Part shown: in pieces, positions 37,610 to 49,829 of the stretch
How positions within the stretch are numbered: the first letter of the stretch is position 1
Layout: each line of letters opens with the position of its first letter
Assembly: GCA_029891345.1 (NCBI GenBank)
Contig: CM056994.1
Span: 140,204,457 to 140,268,456 of the forward strand
From: Dryococelus australis
Lineage: Eukaryota; Arthropoda; Insecta; Phasmatodea; Phasmatidae
DNA: 64,000 nt
Reading direction: 5' to 3'
Made by a program: the position numbers and the translations under genes
The notes under the pieces: model-generated
What the model was told of the DNA's origin: nothing
Databases searched by the model: none
Seen by the model: the letters and a program-made list of their open reading frames with translations, nothing else

Positions 37610-38140
37610 GAGCAGGCACCAGCCGCCATGTTGTGATGTTACCCAACTGTCATATTGGATCCAGGTGACCTTTGACCTTGACCCGTAACCATGGTATTGA
37701 ACATTTGTCCATGACCTTGAATGACCTCGACCCAGGAAAATCTAAAACATTGCCGAAAAATGATTAAACCCCAAAAAATTATAAAAATTAAACAAAATAA
37801 AAAATATATATATTTTAAAATATTAAAGTTACCTATGTAGAAGGTTCGGGGTTCGACGACAGGTGGATCGACTAAGCTACCGACACAACCTACCCTTGCC
37901 AAGTTGACAAGTATCCATATCGTCAGCCATGTTAGATGTTGATGACCTTGGCATTGTCCTTCAACCTTGACATTAGATAACCTTGAAGTCAAAAAATTAT
38001 AAAAATGCCCAAAAAAATATAAAAACTTAAAAAAAATTAATTAATTAATTAAATTTAAAATGTATAAAACCACTTTTTTAACAAATAAAAAAAAATTAAA
38101 ATTGTATATTTCCGGAGGTCCCACCGCAAACAACCCTAGT
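37610..38140 (+). repeat. NRR repeat with nuclear-receptor-like sites, copy 1
   Basis: It starts with CAGCCGCCATGTTG, then CATATTGGATCCAGGTGACC and TTTGACCTTGACC (37663-37683). A second, weaker unit starts about 298 bp later (CAGCCATGTTAGATGTTGATGACCTTGG). Each unit ends in an A/T-rich AAAAATTATAAAAA tract, then TTCCGGAGGTCCCACCGC. GTGACCTTTGACCTTGAC holds both a DR1 arrangement (AGGTCAAAGGTCA) and a TCAAGGTCA half-site. Related repeats lie at 49830-50680. Confidence 0.5.
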
Positions 38141-38499
38141 AATTATTATTGTGTTTTAATAGGTCAATAACTTGCGTTCGCTAGATCCCTTCCACGTCAT
38201 ATCATATATACTGTCCATTTATATTTATAATCACCCACTAAAGCACCCAGGTAACTCATGTTTCAACCACCAGAGTTATTTTAATATCGACAAGAGTGCT
38301 ATCGACCTTTACAAAATTGTGACGAGGTCATGCAAATAGTCATATTTAATTTTTTTATTTTTAAATGTCATTATTTTTAATAAAATGATTTTTATAAAGA
38401 TAGAGAGACTGTTAAAATATATAAAACTCATTTTTAAAGACCATTTTTTTATTTCATAAAGTACGACATGCGTAAATACATCTATGTAAGTTTATAAAT
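38141..38499. other. AT-rich spacer
   Basis: Nothing recognisable between the NRR repeat and the Polinton fossil. Confidence 0.5.
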
Positions 38500-40980
38500 T
38501 GCGATCTTCTGTGTGTCACCACTCGATGTTTGCATCATAGACCCAGGAATTGTAGCGGAATGGGAAACCCCACCACTTGATATACGACTGTCAATTATGC
38601 CGTTTCAGCACCTTTTGGACCAAATACACCACTGGGAACTTAGTAGACTCGATCTTGTATGTGTAGAAACCACCAAGGTTGGGATCATACTCACATCCTC
38701 GAGAAATGAGGTCGTCGGAACATAGCTGCATTACGCCGCACACGAAAGAGTTCGAGGCTTAAAATCCCCGTAAAGCATTTCTCGAAGTTGCATTTCTCTT
38801 TGGAGATGCTCACAAGGATGCCAACCTTGACATTAGGTTTGTGTATTTACCTTCTTTTCAAATTTCCATAGCAGAATTCCTTGTCCTGGTTGTTTTGTAG
38901 CTTAATCGGGATGCATCTTTAATGTAACACGTCAACCATGGCCTCGGTGACATTGTGTGCATTTTTCGACTTGAAAGGTCTGGTCCAGGAGAATTTGCTA
39001 TATGCATCCATGCCTGTCGACATGTATTTGTAGCCCTTGTTGACCCGAGCATATTGTATCATCTTGACGAGGTCGGCCTGTATAAAGTCATTTATCTCAC
39101 ATATCTCAAAATTGCAGCGGTGGTAGTTGCATCTCGCAGATGCGTTTAGCACATTGGCTATTCCCAATCAACTCATTCTATGTAGCCACCCTCCTTCACC
39201 TCTTCGATGACTAAAATTATCACGTTCGTGTAAGAAAATTTTTCAAACCTTTGTGAAGCCAGCAGTAGTCGTACTATATCGAAATAGTTCGTTCGGGTCG
39301 TCCCAGAATACATAGTTGTTGTTCTTGTCGTCGTCTTTCTTCTCCAGACCTTCGCTGCTTTTCAGTGCTAGGTTACTGAACAAGTCGGCTAGAATGTCGA
39401 TTTGTTTCTGATCTTCGTTCTTATAAACACCAGTCTTGCGATCATTATTTTGGTAAAGTGCATGCGTGAGTTCAATCAACTTCTTGTATTCCAGCAGATC
39501 GGATTCTGTAAACTATTTGGGATACTTTAAAATATAAGTTCGTAAAGCCAGGGGTTCCACGTATCTTGTAATATCCTACTTGGATGCTACCACCACATAG
39601 AAACTATATTTCATTAGCACCTAGGAAACATTTACTTATCATTATTGCGTGATGTGTACGGTCGTAGGTAGCGACGAACCATAGCATTAGGTTTGAAGAC
39701 TCTCTTCAGTACCTTTTTGTTGTGGGGCAAAACTGTATCCGATCCATCGTCCTGATTTGTTTGTACATAATCATGTTTCTGCTTCTTCATAGGCTCAGCA
39801 GTGCCGTCGATTTCGGTCTTCACAAATATGGGTGCTCCATCACTCTCCCTGAGAACTTCGATTCGACTAGTAACTGGCTTCAATTTTTTATTTCTTTTTT
39901 CATTTATAAGGTCACGCGAAATTTTACCCATCTTGACTATTAAATACTTAGAGCGAACAGACTGAATCATCCAATGTAAGTCTCTAGCATTGTCTGACAT
40001 CACACTGAATAAAAATATTTAATGTAGCTCTGTTTTATAGGTTTGGTCGTACATCTCTGTCAAAACACTTTCTATCTTGCCCAGGTGTTTGGTGCGGCCA
40101 TCCACTATGTTCCTGCTGTTGTTCTGAATATCCATTTTCGTGACGAGATGGGAAATCAAGGTAGCGAACGTATGATCTCTGGAATTTCTCAGCCCATTCA
40201 AATTCTCTTAATTTCGTGCAGATGACACATCTTAACTCTCAGCCATTTGCCTTTGAACACTTTTTAAATGCTCGTCCATGGTCATCATAACTCGGACGAT
40301 CTTGGTCTTCACACGCTCCATCTTCGCCCTGAGCTCGGACCGATAGTTGCGAAAGGATGTGTTTTGTTCAGTCGACAAACCACAAAGCTCCGAGATTATG
40401 GCTTTACCAGATCCGAGGATGAAGTGTTTAATAGCAGCATCCTTGGATCTTTCAGGATCACCAACGTTTTGAATTATTTTTCTACCAGCATCGCAGGTTC
40501 CATCGTTTCTTGGTATGAGATAACCTCCATCTACGTCTTTGTCAAAACACAGCTTGAGGATACTTTACCTAAATTTCAACATGCTGGCCAGTCCTAAACA
40601 ATAGTCAAACATCCATACTTGTCTTCTCAGCACAAGGCATACCTACTCTTAAAATCTGATAACATCATGTATGTATTTACATGATCTTCGTAAACATGCT
40701 GCAAATTCATATCGTTCATGTGAAACAACACTAAATTGTTTTCATTGCCACAGAACAGCTGTTGGGGTATGTGCGAATAAGTCTGGTCGAGGTACACGCA
40801 GTCCACCTTTGCAAGCCGTCTCATGGTAAAGCATCCCTGGATGCACTTCTGCTTCTCGCATGCAATGTCATCAAAGACAAATACCGAGTTTGGCAAATCT
40901 TGAATCGGTGGCACGACTGCATCAATATCGATGCAATGGGAATAACCCACATCATACACAGCTTGAAGTAATCGTACCAG
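38500..40980 (-). mobile_element. Polinton/Maverick fossil, fragment A
   Basis: Minus-strand remains of several Polinton genes, read from right to left. A packaging-ATPase part at 40627-40975 includes VFVFDDIACEKQ, DQTYSHIPQQL and the EDHVNT region. A segment at 40230-40600 has an NVGDP..S.DAA motif. A coiled, charged segment follows at 39632-40260. A segment at 39243-39480 ends with the family's WDDPNEL signature. Integrase parts at 38760-39170 include VNKGYKY and the FKSKNAHNVTEAM region, with C-terminal traces to about 38500. Terminal repeats and polymerase are not seen. It is old and clearly broken, with at least half a dozen breaks. Confidence 0.8.
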
Positions 40981-41330
40981 TAATCGGTACTATGCGATAT
41001 TTTAATGAATAATGCAATGGGGGTGAATGACCAAATTGAGATTTTTGGACATTCTCTAGTGCGATGTAGATGTCTGTCATAGAAAAACAAGACTGGCATA
41101 CTAATGGGAATTTTTGAGCGGGAGGTACTCAGCAAATGAGTAATCTGCCAAAAGTCTGGTTTCATTATATGAATGACATGTTTCTTGTCTGGCGAAATGG
41201 ACATGAAACCCTGAAAGAATTTGCCAACTTCCTTGACTCACTGATTTCACCTTTGAAACAGAAACAATTTGCAGCATTCCTTTCCTGGATGTTCTAGCGA
41301 GTAGAGAAAACTAATATTCTTGCAACGAAA

Positions 41331-42017
41331 GTGCAGAGGAAACCAACACACACTGACCAATGCCTTCATTTTGCCTCCAACCACCCAAAAAGCACTAAAA
41401 TTGACATACTTCATATGCTAGTTAACCAAGCTGAGATTATTACCTGTTCCAACAATAAATCTACTGTGGATGAACACAATAAAAGAAAAATAACTCCAGG
41501 GTTATATGTATCCGACCATCATCATAAAACAGCACATAAACATATGAGACAACTCAATGCCAAAAAGAGACCGAAAAACCAGTCGGAACTGTTGTTATCC
41601 CTTATGTTCTGGGCCTTCCTTAAAAAAATTATATGTCTGGAAAGCAAATGTGGACTACAAACCGCATTCTGGTCAAAATCCACTGTTAAAAGTAAAGTCA
41701 CCTGTGTGAAACGAGCAACAGATATACTACAAACCCACAATTGTGTTTATCAGATCCTCTGCCAATGTGGTCATAAGTACATAGATGGAACTGAAAAACT
41801 ATTTCGACCCGAATTAAAGAACGCGAAAACATTTGCAAGAAAAGCGAAACTCGGAAATCCAGACATGCTGAACATGCTTGGGAAAACAGTCATAAAATTC
41901 CCTGGGAAAATTCAACTTCACTCACTCAGGAAGCCTACAAATTCAAAAGAAAAATCAAGGAATTGGCTTTTACTATCAGCAATAATATTATTTTCAGTCT
42001 CTTTAAAATTGAGTTAA
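41331..42017 (+). pseudogene. PLE RT C-terminus, linker and GIY-YIG endonuclease
   Basis: The 228-codon ORF opens with RKPTHTD, the post-RT motif of Penelope-like elements, and continues through a basic linker. It reaches the endonuclease core at about residues 137-153 (CVYQILCQCGHKYIDGT), followed by a charged helix with ARKAKLGNPD. The real protein would begin upstream, so the ORF's ATG is not a native start. A final frame change displaces the EAYKFK segment. It is a retroelement remnant, not a host gene. Confidence 0.8.
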
Positions 42018-42254
42018 AAAATATGTGGATCCCATTAATTAAGAGAGAAACATCTTTGCACCACAAAACAACATCAAAGACATAATCCATACAAGACAAC
42101 ACCAGCCATTCATAACCATTATTAGCTGCATAGCCAATGAGAGGACAGCTCGACTGTCATTGGCTGCGGCAGAAAAATGGTCAAAAATTATATAAACCAT
42201 GTTTTCTTCCGCTTTCTTAGTCCGTCGCACTTGTGTTCTCGTACCCTTTGTGTA

Positions 42255-42300
42255 GTTGCATGAAGAAGGGAACATATTGCAGTTCCCGAAACGTCGCTTT
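42255..42300 (+). ncRNA. Hammerhead-ribozyme-like motif in the PLE 3' region
   Basis: CATGAAGA (42259-42266) is one change from the CUGANGA core. It is followed by a perfect 6-bp stem, GGGAAC (42268-42273) with GTTCCC (42282-42287), and then GAAAC (42288-42292), the second core box. Hammerhead ribozymes are known in Penelope-like elements and carry CGAAACGTCG at this place. Stem III and the cleavage site are not clear, and the core mismatch suggests this copy is inactive. Confidence 0.4.
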
Positions 42301-42450
42301 CTGTCAGTTTTGGGAAAACTACTGTGAACATGCGAGTTTCTTCGTTGTGTTTGTTTATTTTATGTAGTAATTTACTAGCCTGTGACGTCTTAGCTGTGTC
42401 GTCTGTTGGTCGTGTATAGTTTCTACGTGTAAATAATAGTATATTAATTT

Positions 42451-42785
42451 TCCACAATTAGCTATCTGTCCTGCTTTATTTGAATCGATTACTTAATGGA
42501 AATTTCTGGCTTTGTGCAAATATATTATTGGCTACAGGATACCTGGCTTACATTCTGTCCTGTCCGGTAAAATTACTGTGTTTTAGGGCGTTTCTTTGTT
42601 GTTTTTCCCCATTTTGATTCTCTTTATTTTGTCAGTATTACCCTTACGTTTTCAAGCAGGTTTCTAGACGGTTTCGTTTTCTGTGAGTTATCTGTTGGGG
42701 GTTTATATATACAATTATTATTCTTAATTATTTGGTGTTATGTTTTTCGACATTTTTTTTTTTCCTTTTGGAGATTTCCAGTATT
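42451..42785. other. Spacer, nothing recognised
   Basis: T-rich sequence between the PLE tail and the microsatellite. Confidence 0.5.
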
Positions 42786-42925
<140 letters not shown>

Positions 42926-43285
42926 ATATTTTTTCTTCTCGTCCATAGGTTACTTGTCTTATTTAAGTTTTTTTTTTCTCAGTCCCAAAATTTCCTTATA
43001 GTCGTTGGTATTATGTTTTTCTGGAGCGATTCTCAATACAGGTACATGTCCTCGAACTGAAGACCATTCTCTTATACCAGCAGGCGCAGTAGGACGCACG
43101 ACTTTCCACAATTTGATGGTCCAGCGACGTTGGACCTCACTGGATTCGGAAGTAGGATTCTATGTCGCAATTCGTGGAAGTTATCTTCATCTTTAGCATG
43201 AATACATATGGGTAAACATCTTGTTTGACAATACGTTATATTACCACTACTTTTGCGATGAGTTAATACTACATACCCCTACTCA
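42926..43285. other. Short unassigned segment before the second LTR element
   Basis: A 63-codon plus ORF (43005-43196) reads GTCPRTEDHSLIPAGAVGR; the family is not recognised. Confidence 0.3.
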
Positions 43286-44279
43286 TGTTAAAAAGTGTAT
43301 ATGCTTTAGAAAAGTAACATGAGAAATTGCATATTCGAATTAATTAAAATTAATATGGAATATAAAGAGGCATTATGAAAGGAGAACCTACAATTACGTT
43401 TATTCTTGTTAGAAATTTAACCTTTTAACTCTGTTTTGCTTAGAGAAAAATATTTTGGTTTTTTGTTCTACTTGAATATGCTTGGTGTGATTGTTTTATT
43501 GATTGATGGAATATGAAAGCTTTTAGTAAAAAAGGAATATAACTATAGCGAATGCTCAAGAACATTTGATTTTACGATCTCTGAATAATAATAGAGATTT
43601 GTGGTGATAGTAAAGCAAATTTTGAGTCAATGCGACTTATATTACAAGCTATTACCGCTGAAATTACCTTTATGGTAGAATGTATTGGTTTTACATCAAG
43701 AATGCTTCCATATGAAACTTGTTAATGTTAAAACCTCTTATTAATATTCTGAGAACCCGAAGCCAGAGGAAACGTAATCATATTTTAAGTAATCCACGTT
43801 GATTGATCTTTAATGCCCAGTGAAATCCTGAGATATTAATTCATTTTACAAGAACCAGAGAATTTAAAAAATGATTGTGGGCTACAGATAAAATTACTCA
43901 ACTGTTATTTATGTCTGGTAGTTACTATTTATCTGATAATATTTCACATCTCCGAATGTTCTCATTTATTAAATATGTTTGTGTAGTATTAAACATTGAT
44001 GCCTAGATTTTTCCTTGTGTTTAATTTAGTGATGAATGACTAGAAAGAAAATATTTCAATCGTTAAAAATTTTCTACATATACATTTATATCTATTGCAG
44101 ATCAATGTTGTGTGTACGCATTACTAGTAACTTGTATGTAATATACATTCGTTTAAACTGTCTCGGTGTTACTATATATCACCATTTTACATCATATGTT
44201 TTAATATTGTTGGGTAATCGTTGAGTAAACTTAAAATTTTTCTGTTTACATACCACACCTTTTATTATATTAATTTACA
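43286..44279 (+). repeat. 5' LTR of the second LTR element
   Basis: Begins TGTTAAAA. The 3' border is inferred from TTACA just before the primer-site-like TGG at 44285. Confidence 0.65.
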
Positions 44280-44349
44280 TAATTTGGCATCGCAACGTGG
44301 TGTTCGAGATGGTTAAAAAATTTGTCGTGAACATCGTTAACTAGAAGGT

Positions 44350-45000
44350 ATGGATAAAGAAGAGGAAGGTTATTTCCTCCGAAGTGCCCATCGAGAACCA
44401 TCGAACTTGGAGCAAACTCAAATACCATTGTCTAGTTTAGAAAATTCAAATTTTTACACCCCACCGACAGAAGTAGATATATCTTCGTTTATAATAGCAA
44501 CATATGACGACAATTCACAGGCAGTTGGTGCCGGCAACAATAATTAGGTCATAGATAATGGTGACACTCAAGCTAGCATAAATCAGTTGGTACGCATAAA
44601 GCAACTAATGCAGACTTCAATATAGAGTTATATGCAAGCTTCAATAAAGCAGTTACAAACTGAAATGTACAACTCTGAGTAACTTAGGTACCCACTCCGA
44701 TAACTTGATCAGTGTGAAAACAAATTTGAGAGATATTGAGATTGCTGTAAACCCAAAAAACAGTGACATACACTCTACTACAAAATGTAAATTTGAGTCT
44801 GCGAATACAAATCTGTTTGCTGTACGAAACAGCATCACTTCGAGATGCGGATATTTGCAGACCGAAACTCAAAATCTGTTTGTCTGTTTTAATACATTTG
44901 CCAGAAATTGTAATATTGCCAATATAAATTATCTACTCAATATTCAAATGTATGTGCAATATGATATGGGAAAAGCTTGGTTTTAAGAAGAGCAGCGCTC
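44350..45000 (+). pseudogene. gag-like remains of the second LTR element
   Basis: The first open stretch (44350-44547) starts MDKEEEGYFLRS shortly after the primer site, and is followed by segments with TEMYNSE- and Asn-rich coiled features, as in some insect Ty3/gypsy Gag N-termini. It is strongly decayed. The assignment rests mainly on position between the primer site and the interior. Confidence 0.4.
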
Positions 45001-46232
45001 GGAAGCACTATCTTTGCAATTACCTGAAATGCGTAATGAGGGAATACAACTGATATGTAGGAATCCAGACCAGATTGAAGATGCAATCTTTGACCTATTC
45101 AATGCATGATTGTATCATACCTCGGAAACGAGGAAAAAGTATCAAAAACTTTCTAAAAGAAGTTCTTTTACTGTAGGAGATCTAGTATTAACGAAATCTT
45201 GTAATATCATTAAACTTTTAGGCGGCTAACCAGCGGGGAAATATAACATCACATAGTTAAGGAACCATAACATTCCAAAAGTTTAAATACGATTTGTCAA
45301 AAAGATTAAAATATATTATGTTGCTGACCAGTGAAGTAGTAATTATAGTAATGCACCATTAAAGAACCGAATTTGATGATGCCAAATATCAAGCAAGATA
45401 TAGTATAGACTTCCTAGGCTATTGTAATCCATGTGCCTTATTTATTTAGTGTTTATATATTTGTGTTATTATGTCGTTTATTGTTTTCGTAGAGCCAATT
45501 TTTCCTTTGGTATTGTGTTTGTACTATGTTTCGTCGTTGGAAGCTGTTTGAATTCGCACATGAATCAAGAGAAAACATTCAAAGTTAATGACTAGCTATA
45601 TACAGGATTTTAAAGAGCTACTTCGTATCAGTAATCAATATGTTTGGTTTGAATTATCAGTCGAAACTTAAAGGCATGTAAAACTACATAAAAAATTTTT
45701 ATTATTTAAAAATTTAAACCTGAGAATATCTGCCGTACTTGTGTGATCATGGAAATACAACTTATTTACAAGTCGAAATTCGCATAATATTATATATGAA
45801 GTAACGGCAAAAATAGTTACGAATATTTATCATCCTATAAGAAATTCAAGAATCTCAACTTTCAATAATTTAAAATGTTACAAGATTCCGAAATTTTCCA
45901 ATATAATTTGAAAATTTAGATTAAGGAATAGTTGAGTACTCTACAGAACTTAAGTAAAACTCACTCTTACTACTCCAACTAACCAATTCATAGAGTAGTC
46001 ATCCAAATTTGAATTATTTTTAATGGATCAATTTCATATACATGTAAATAAGCTTATTTTAGGCTGCTGTATAGTTGATTGTATTCATGAATAGTTATTG
46101 AATATAACAAGACGTTGCTGTTATATTGTTTCTCTGGATACTATGATCGAGTTGGAGTCTGCTCATAACTCAATGTTCCCTCCTTATATTTCGAGTAAAT
46201 GATTTCTCTGGAAACCAAGCTTATGCAGATCG

Positions 46233-46233
46233 T

Positions 46234-46295
<62 letters not shown>
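46233..46295. repeat. (TG)n(TA)n microsatellite
   Basis: TG then TA, about 63 bp, inside the second LTR element's interior. Confidence 0.95.
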
Positions 46296-46298
<3 letters not shown>

Positions 46299-47214
46299 TA
46301 ATGGCTCATTAAGATACTGTAAGATTGCTCAGATGACCACTCATTGAATATATTTAATGATATGAATTGATCCATATGGTTATGTTAAATTTAATTTATA
46401 TAATCTTGTTAAGGGCTGTGTTTAACAACTCATGATTTTGGCTGTCATTATTCAAAGATAATTATCATCCTTTGTTTTTTCAATGTCTCGTCATTTGACT
46501 ACATTTGTATGTAAAATGTTGAACCACTTTGATGCAAATAATGCAAATATTATAAGGATATTCGATTGCATGATTTTTATTATAATTATATTATCTTATT
46601 ATAACCATTTTATTTTTGTTTTTATTATTATTGTTATTATAATGAAATAGTTAACTTTATTAGAGTAAATTGGTGTTATTTTGGCATGTTAAGCTTTAGT
46701 TAGGTATTTTCTGTTCGGCGTTGTTTAGGGTTGGAGTAGTCGCTCCCGAACTCAATACTGACATTTAGAGAATTAATAGTGACTTCATTATTTCTCATAT
46801 TTTAGAAGAGAAGCACTAATATATAAGTTAGTTTATATACTCTGATATATGCGTAAATGAGAACTAACAATACCATCAGTGAAATGGCAACATAAGCCAA
46901 TTCCAGGAAAGTAAAAGTTCCATTAAAATGGTTAAAAAATGATAACGAGAAAAACTATGAAAAGGGCAGATAAATTACTTATTCGAAGAAAATTTAGAAC
47001 CAATAAAAGGATAGTTAATTTAAGCATCTGTATATTCAACACCTAGAGTTACTTGTTTTACCCAAATTTAATTCAACCCCGAATAAACTGAAATCTGAAG
47101 GGAGGACAACATTATAGTTATCTTGATGTCATCAAGATTTTACAGCAGAAAAAAATATATAATATTCTGTAATAACTCTTGAAGATACATATGTATCTCA
47201 TCTAGCCAGCTAGT

Positions 47215-47455
47215 CCCTCTTCAAGATTCCACCGAGTAGTGTAAGATGGCTGCTGCGGCGACGTAGCAGTGTGTTTACTTCGGGAGGGCCCAGTGACGGG
47301 ACGACTTATACAGGCAGCTGAACACGGTACGATCCGATACTGCGAGGAGAGAGCTGACCGATCCAAAATAAGATCTCGCAAAGACCTACAAAACTCGTAT
47401 TTTGATTACACTATTCATAGTGTTGTACCCACGAAAAAAAAATATATAAAGTAAA
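47215..47455 (+). other. GC-richer patch inside the second LTR element
   Basis: GTAAGATGGCTGCTGCGGCG followed by a 61-codon ORF (47269-47454), rich in Arg and Lys, with no family recognised. It may be a small foreign insertion. Confidence 0.3.
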
Positions 47456-47661
47456 AATTATACAGTAAAAACCGTTACAATATTATTAAAACTTATAAAA
47501 ATTATAATCAAATTAATATTGTCAAAAAACATGAGTACCCAGTACTTTATGTCGGTGATTCAATTATTTAGTAGCATTGGGAATTTCTCTATACAATGTT
47601 CAAAATTCTCAACACTAGGGAGGGCAATCTCTGATGAGCCCATACTACAGACCCGTGCCCT

Positions 47662-48606
47662 TGTTAAAATATTTATGTGCTTCTATATGTAAAGTAACAT
47701 GAGAAATGTGATATTATAATGCATTTAAATGAATAACTAATGCAATGAGGCACAATGCATGTTAGAAATTTCGCCTTTATTCTCTGATATGCTTACAGTC
47801 AATATAAAAATTTTCGTTCTGTTTGAATATGCTCGGTGTAATCGTTTTATTGATTGATGGACTATGAAAGTTTTTGGTTAAAAAGGAATATAACTATAGC
47901 GAATGCTCAAGAGTATTTGATTTTGCGATGACTGAAGATTAATAGAGACTTGTGGTGATAACATTGAAAATTTTGAGTCAATGTGACTTATATTAGAGCT
48001 GAAATAACATTCATAGTAGAATGGATTGGTTTTCATCAAGAATTCTTCCATATGAAACGTATGGTAATGATAGAACCTCTTATTAATATTCTGAGAACCC
48101 GAAGACAGAGGAAAAGTTATCAAATTTAAGTAATCCGCATTGATTGATCTTTAATGCTCAATGAAATCCTGGGATATTAATTCACTTTACAAGAACCGGA
48201 GTATTAAAAAAAAAGGTTAAATACAGATAAAATTATTCAAATCTTCATAATGCATTATAGTTTATATTTCTCTGATGGTATTTCAAATGTCCAAAGTTAA
48301 TAATTTATTTAATATGTCAGAGTAGTATTACTATTTAATGCCTAGTTTTTCTTATTAATCGTTTGGTGATTAATGACTAGAAAGAAAATATTTCAATAGT
48401 TCAAAAATGTACTACATATGTATTTATTTATATTGCAGAGAACAGTTGAGTGTGCGCAGTATAAATATATTTAATATTCATTATGTCCAAACTGTTTCGG
48501 TGTCACTGTATATCACCATTTTACGTCATATATGTTAATATTATTGGGTACACGTTGAGTAAACTGAACATATTCTTTTCCTTCCATCTATTTACATACC
48601 ACACAC
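47662..48606 (+). repeat. 3' LTR of the second LTR element
   Basis: Begins TGTTAAAATA. Homology to the 5' LTR fades after ACATACCACACACTTT. The sequence beyond belongs to the 21-bp repeat family. Confidence 0.65.
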
Positions 48607-48609
48607 TTT

Positions 48610-48690
48610 CTTGTGGGTTGTGTTAAGTGTGGTGCTAAGTGCAGTGCTTGTTACAGTGCTAACAGTGGTACTGATTGTAGTTGCAGAGAA
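48610..48690 (+). repeat. Relative of the 21-bp GGTGCTAAGTG repeat
   Basis: GTGTTAAGTGTGGTGCTAAG, then GCAGTGCTTGTTACAGTGC, matches the family of 10304-10430. It lies exactly between the 3' LTR and Polinton fragment B. Confidence 0.5.
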
Positions 48691-48956
48691 CCATTGATAC
48701 AAGTTTTAGAATTTCTCTTCAAAATATCACTCCAATTAAACTCCCTCTGGCAAAGTTTGCACTGAAATATCATACCTAACTTTCCATTCTGCAGGTCGTT
48801 ATTTCGTATTGACACATGCTGCGCAAATCTGTAAATGCTTTGCTTCAGAAGCGACCTAGCAGTTGCTTCATCAGCACATTACAGCCGTACTATTAAAAGT
48901 CTAGAATGAAACTTTATCAAAAATATACAGAAGAACATTTTTATACTGCACTCGCT

Positions 48957-49690
48957 CAATTCACCGGGATGTCTCGGAGAGATAAGACTATAGCTGGAAG
49001 CAGGATAGTCCATATGCTAATCAACAATCTACTATTCGAGCAGCACATTCCTGAATACCAGTTTTGCGGCCGTGAATGAAGATAGCTGAAAGTCTGGCAT
49101 CCGGCGATACTGGCGTTAATGCACGTGACGTGGTGTGCAAGCAACACGGCATCGCTTACTCCGTAAACAAGGTTCGGAAACCCGACACCAGGTAGACATG
49201 ATAATTGCATATAAAGCTGACGAGATAATAAAATCATCAGACATTGGACTCGGAGAAAAAACAGCAGTTTGGTGTGTATCCAGTGTGATGAAGGCCAAAG
49301 TGAAAATGGGAATGGGTGATATGAGCAAGAGAAAGGTACAGGTTAGAATGGAAAATGGTACATAGAGAAAAGGAAGTCACAAGTGAAACGAAAATCTGCG
49401 ACAAAGGGAAGAAACGTATGCAAGACCAAGAAAACATTTAGCGGTGTATTTTTTCCATTGATTGTACCTGCACTAGAGGCCCTCAAGGGCCTAATCGGAG
49501 CCATGAGTGAAATCGTCCGAGCCATCAACACAGCATCGAACAAACGGAAGCAGTTTTCCAAGGGCCAAAGATATAATGCAAATATGTCAGCTATCAGTAT
49601 GAGTAGTAGGGAAATTATGTTGACGGCCAAGGGCATCGGGCATAGGAACTAGGAGCTGGGGAAGCCGCCGTGTCATTACATCACCATTCA
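48957..49690 (+). mobile_element. Polinton/Maverick fossil, fragment B
   Basis: Plus-strand remains of the phospholipase-A2-like and minor-capsid region of a Polinton. Near 49060-49200 the reading resembles the YQFCG and SGDTGVNA..VCKQH.IAYS core of the PLA2-like domain. A GLGEKTAVW..S.VMKAK.KMGMG segment follows (about 49245-49320), and the hydrophobic FFPLIVPALEALKGLIGA stretch lies at about 49445-49500, as in Polinton minor capsid proteins. It is broken in several places and old. It may come from the same original insertion as fragment A, but it lies in the opposite orientation. Confidence 0.65.
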
Positions 49691-49825
49691 CCGTCGTTTT
49701 CCCTTTTTTTAAACAAAAATTTGCCCTTTTCCCTTCAAAATCAACTAAATATCCTTAAAATGCCCCTTTTCCCTAAAAAACTTCCATTTTTCCCTAAAAA
49801 TTTCCCTTTTTTCCCATTTACATAA
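49690..49825. repeat. TTTTTCCCTAAAAA minisatellite
   Basis: Six or more diverged units of about 18-22 bp, such as TTTTCCCTAAAAAACTTCCA and TTTTTCCCTAAAAATTTCCC. Confidence 0.7.
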
Positions 49826-49829
49826 TAAA

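Larger units (their letters stand above)
41080..42450 (+). mobile_element. Penelope-like element, 5'-truncated
   Basis: It begins inside the reverse transcriptase: MGIFEREVLSK, then WFHYMNDMFLVW, which aligns with the PLE RT catalytic box (usually YVDD; here YMND), then FPFLDVL and KVQRKPTHTDQCLHF. After a linker comes a GIY-YIG-type endonuclease with CVYQI and CGHKYIDGT (YIDG replaces YIG), ending near EAYKFKRK and MWIPLI. The main open stretch is 41331-42017, 228 codons; upstream parts lie in other frames. A 3' UTR with a hammerhead-like motif follows. The 5' half is missing. It abuts Polinton fragment A and may have inserted into it. Confidence 0.85.
43286..48606 (+). mobile_element. LTR retrotransposon fossil, second element (plus strand)
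   Basis: Direct repeats at about 43286-44279 and 47662-48606 both begin TGTTAAAA. They share long stretches such as GGAATATAACTATAGCGAAT and CTCTTATTAATATTCTGAGA, and both approach their ends with TTTACATACCACAC. The left LTR is followed by TGGCATCGCAACGTGG (44285-44300), close to the tRNA-Lys-type primer site TGGCGCCCAACGTGG. Gag-like remains lie at about 44350-45000. The rest of the 3.4-kb interior is decayed and pol is not recognised. LTRs look about 88% identical by eye over a 118-bp stretch, plus indels. The element is broken in many places, and its right LTR end is blurred. Confidence 0.75.

Noticed and set aside
38500-40600. Plus-strand ORFs of 60-109 codons
   Set aside because: They are antisense to the Polinton remains on the minus strand.
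40821-41204. 127-codon minus ORF spanning the Polinton/Penelope junction
   Set aside because: It is a shadow frame across two unrelated elements.
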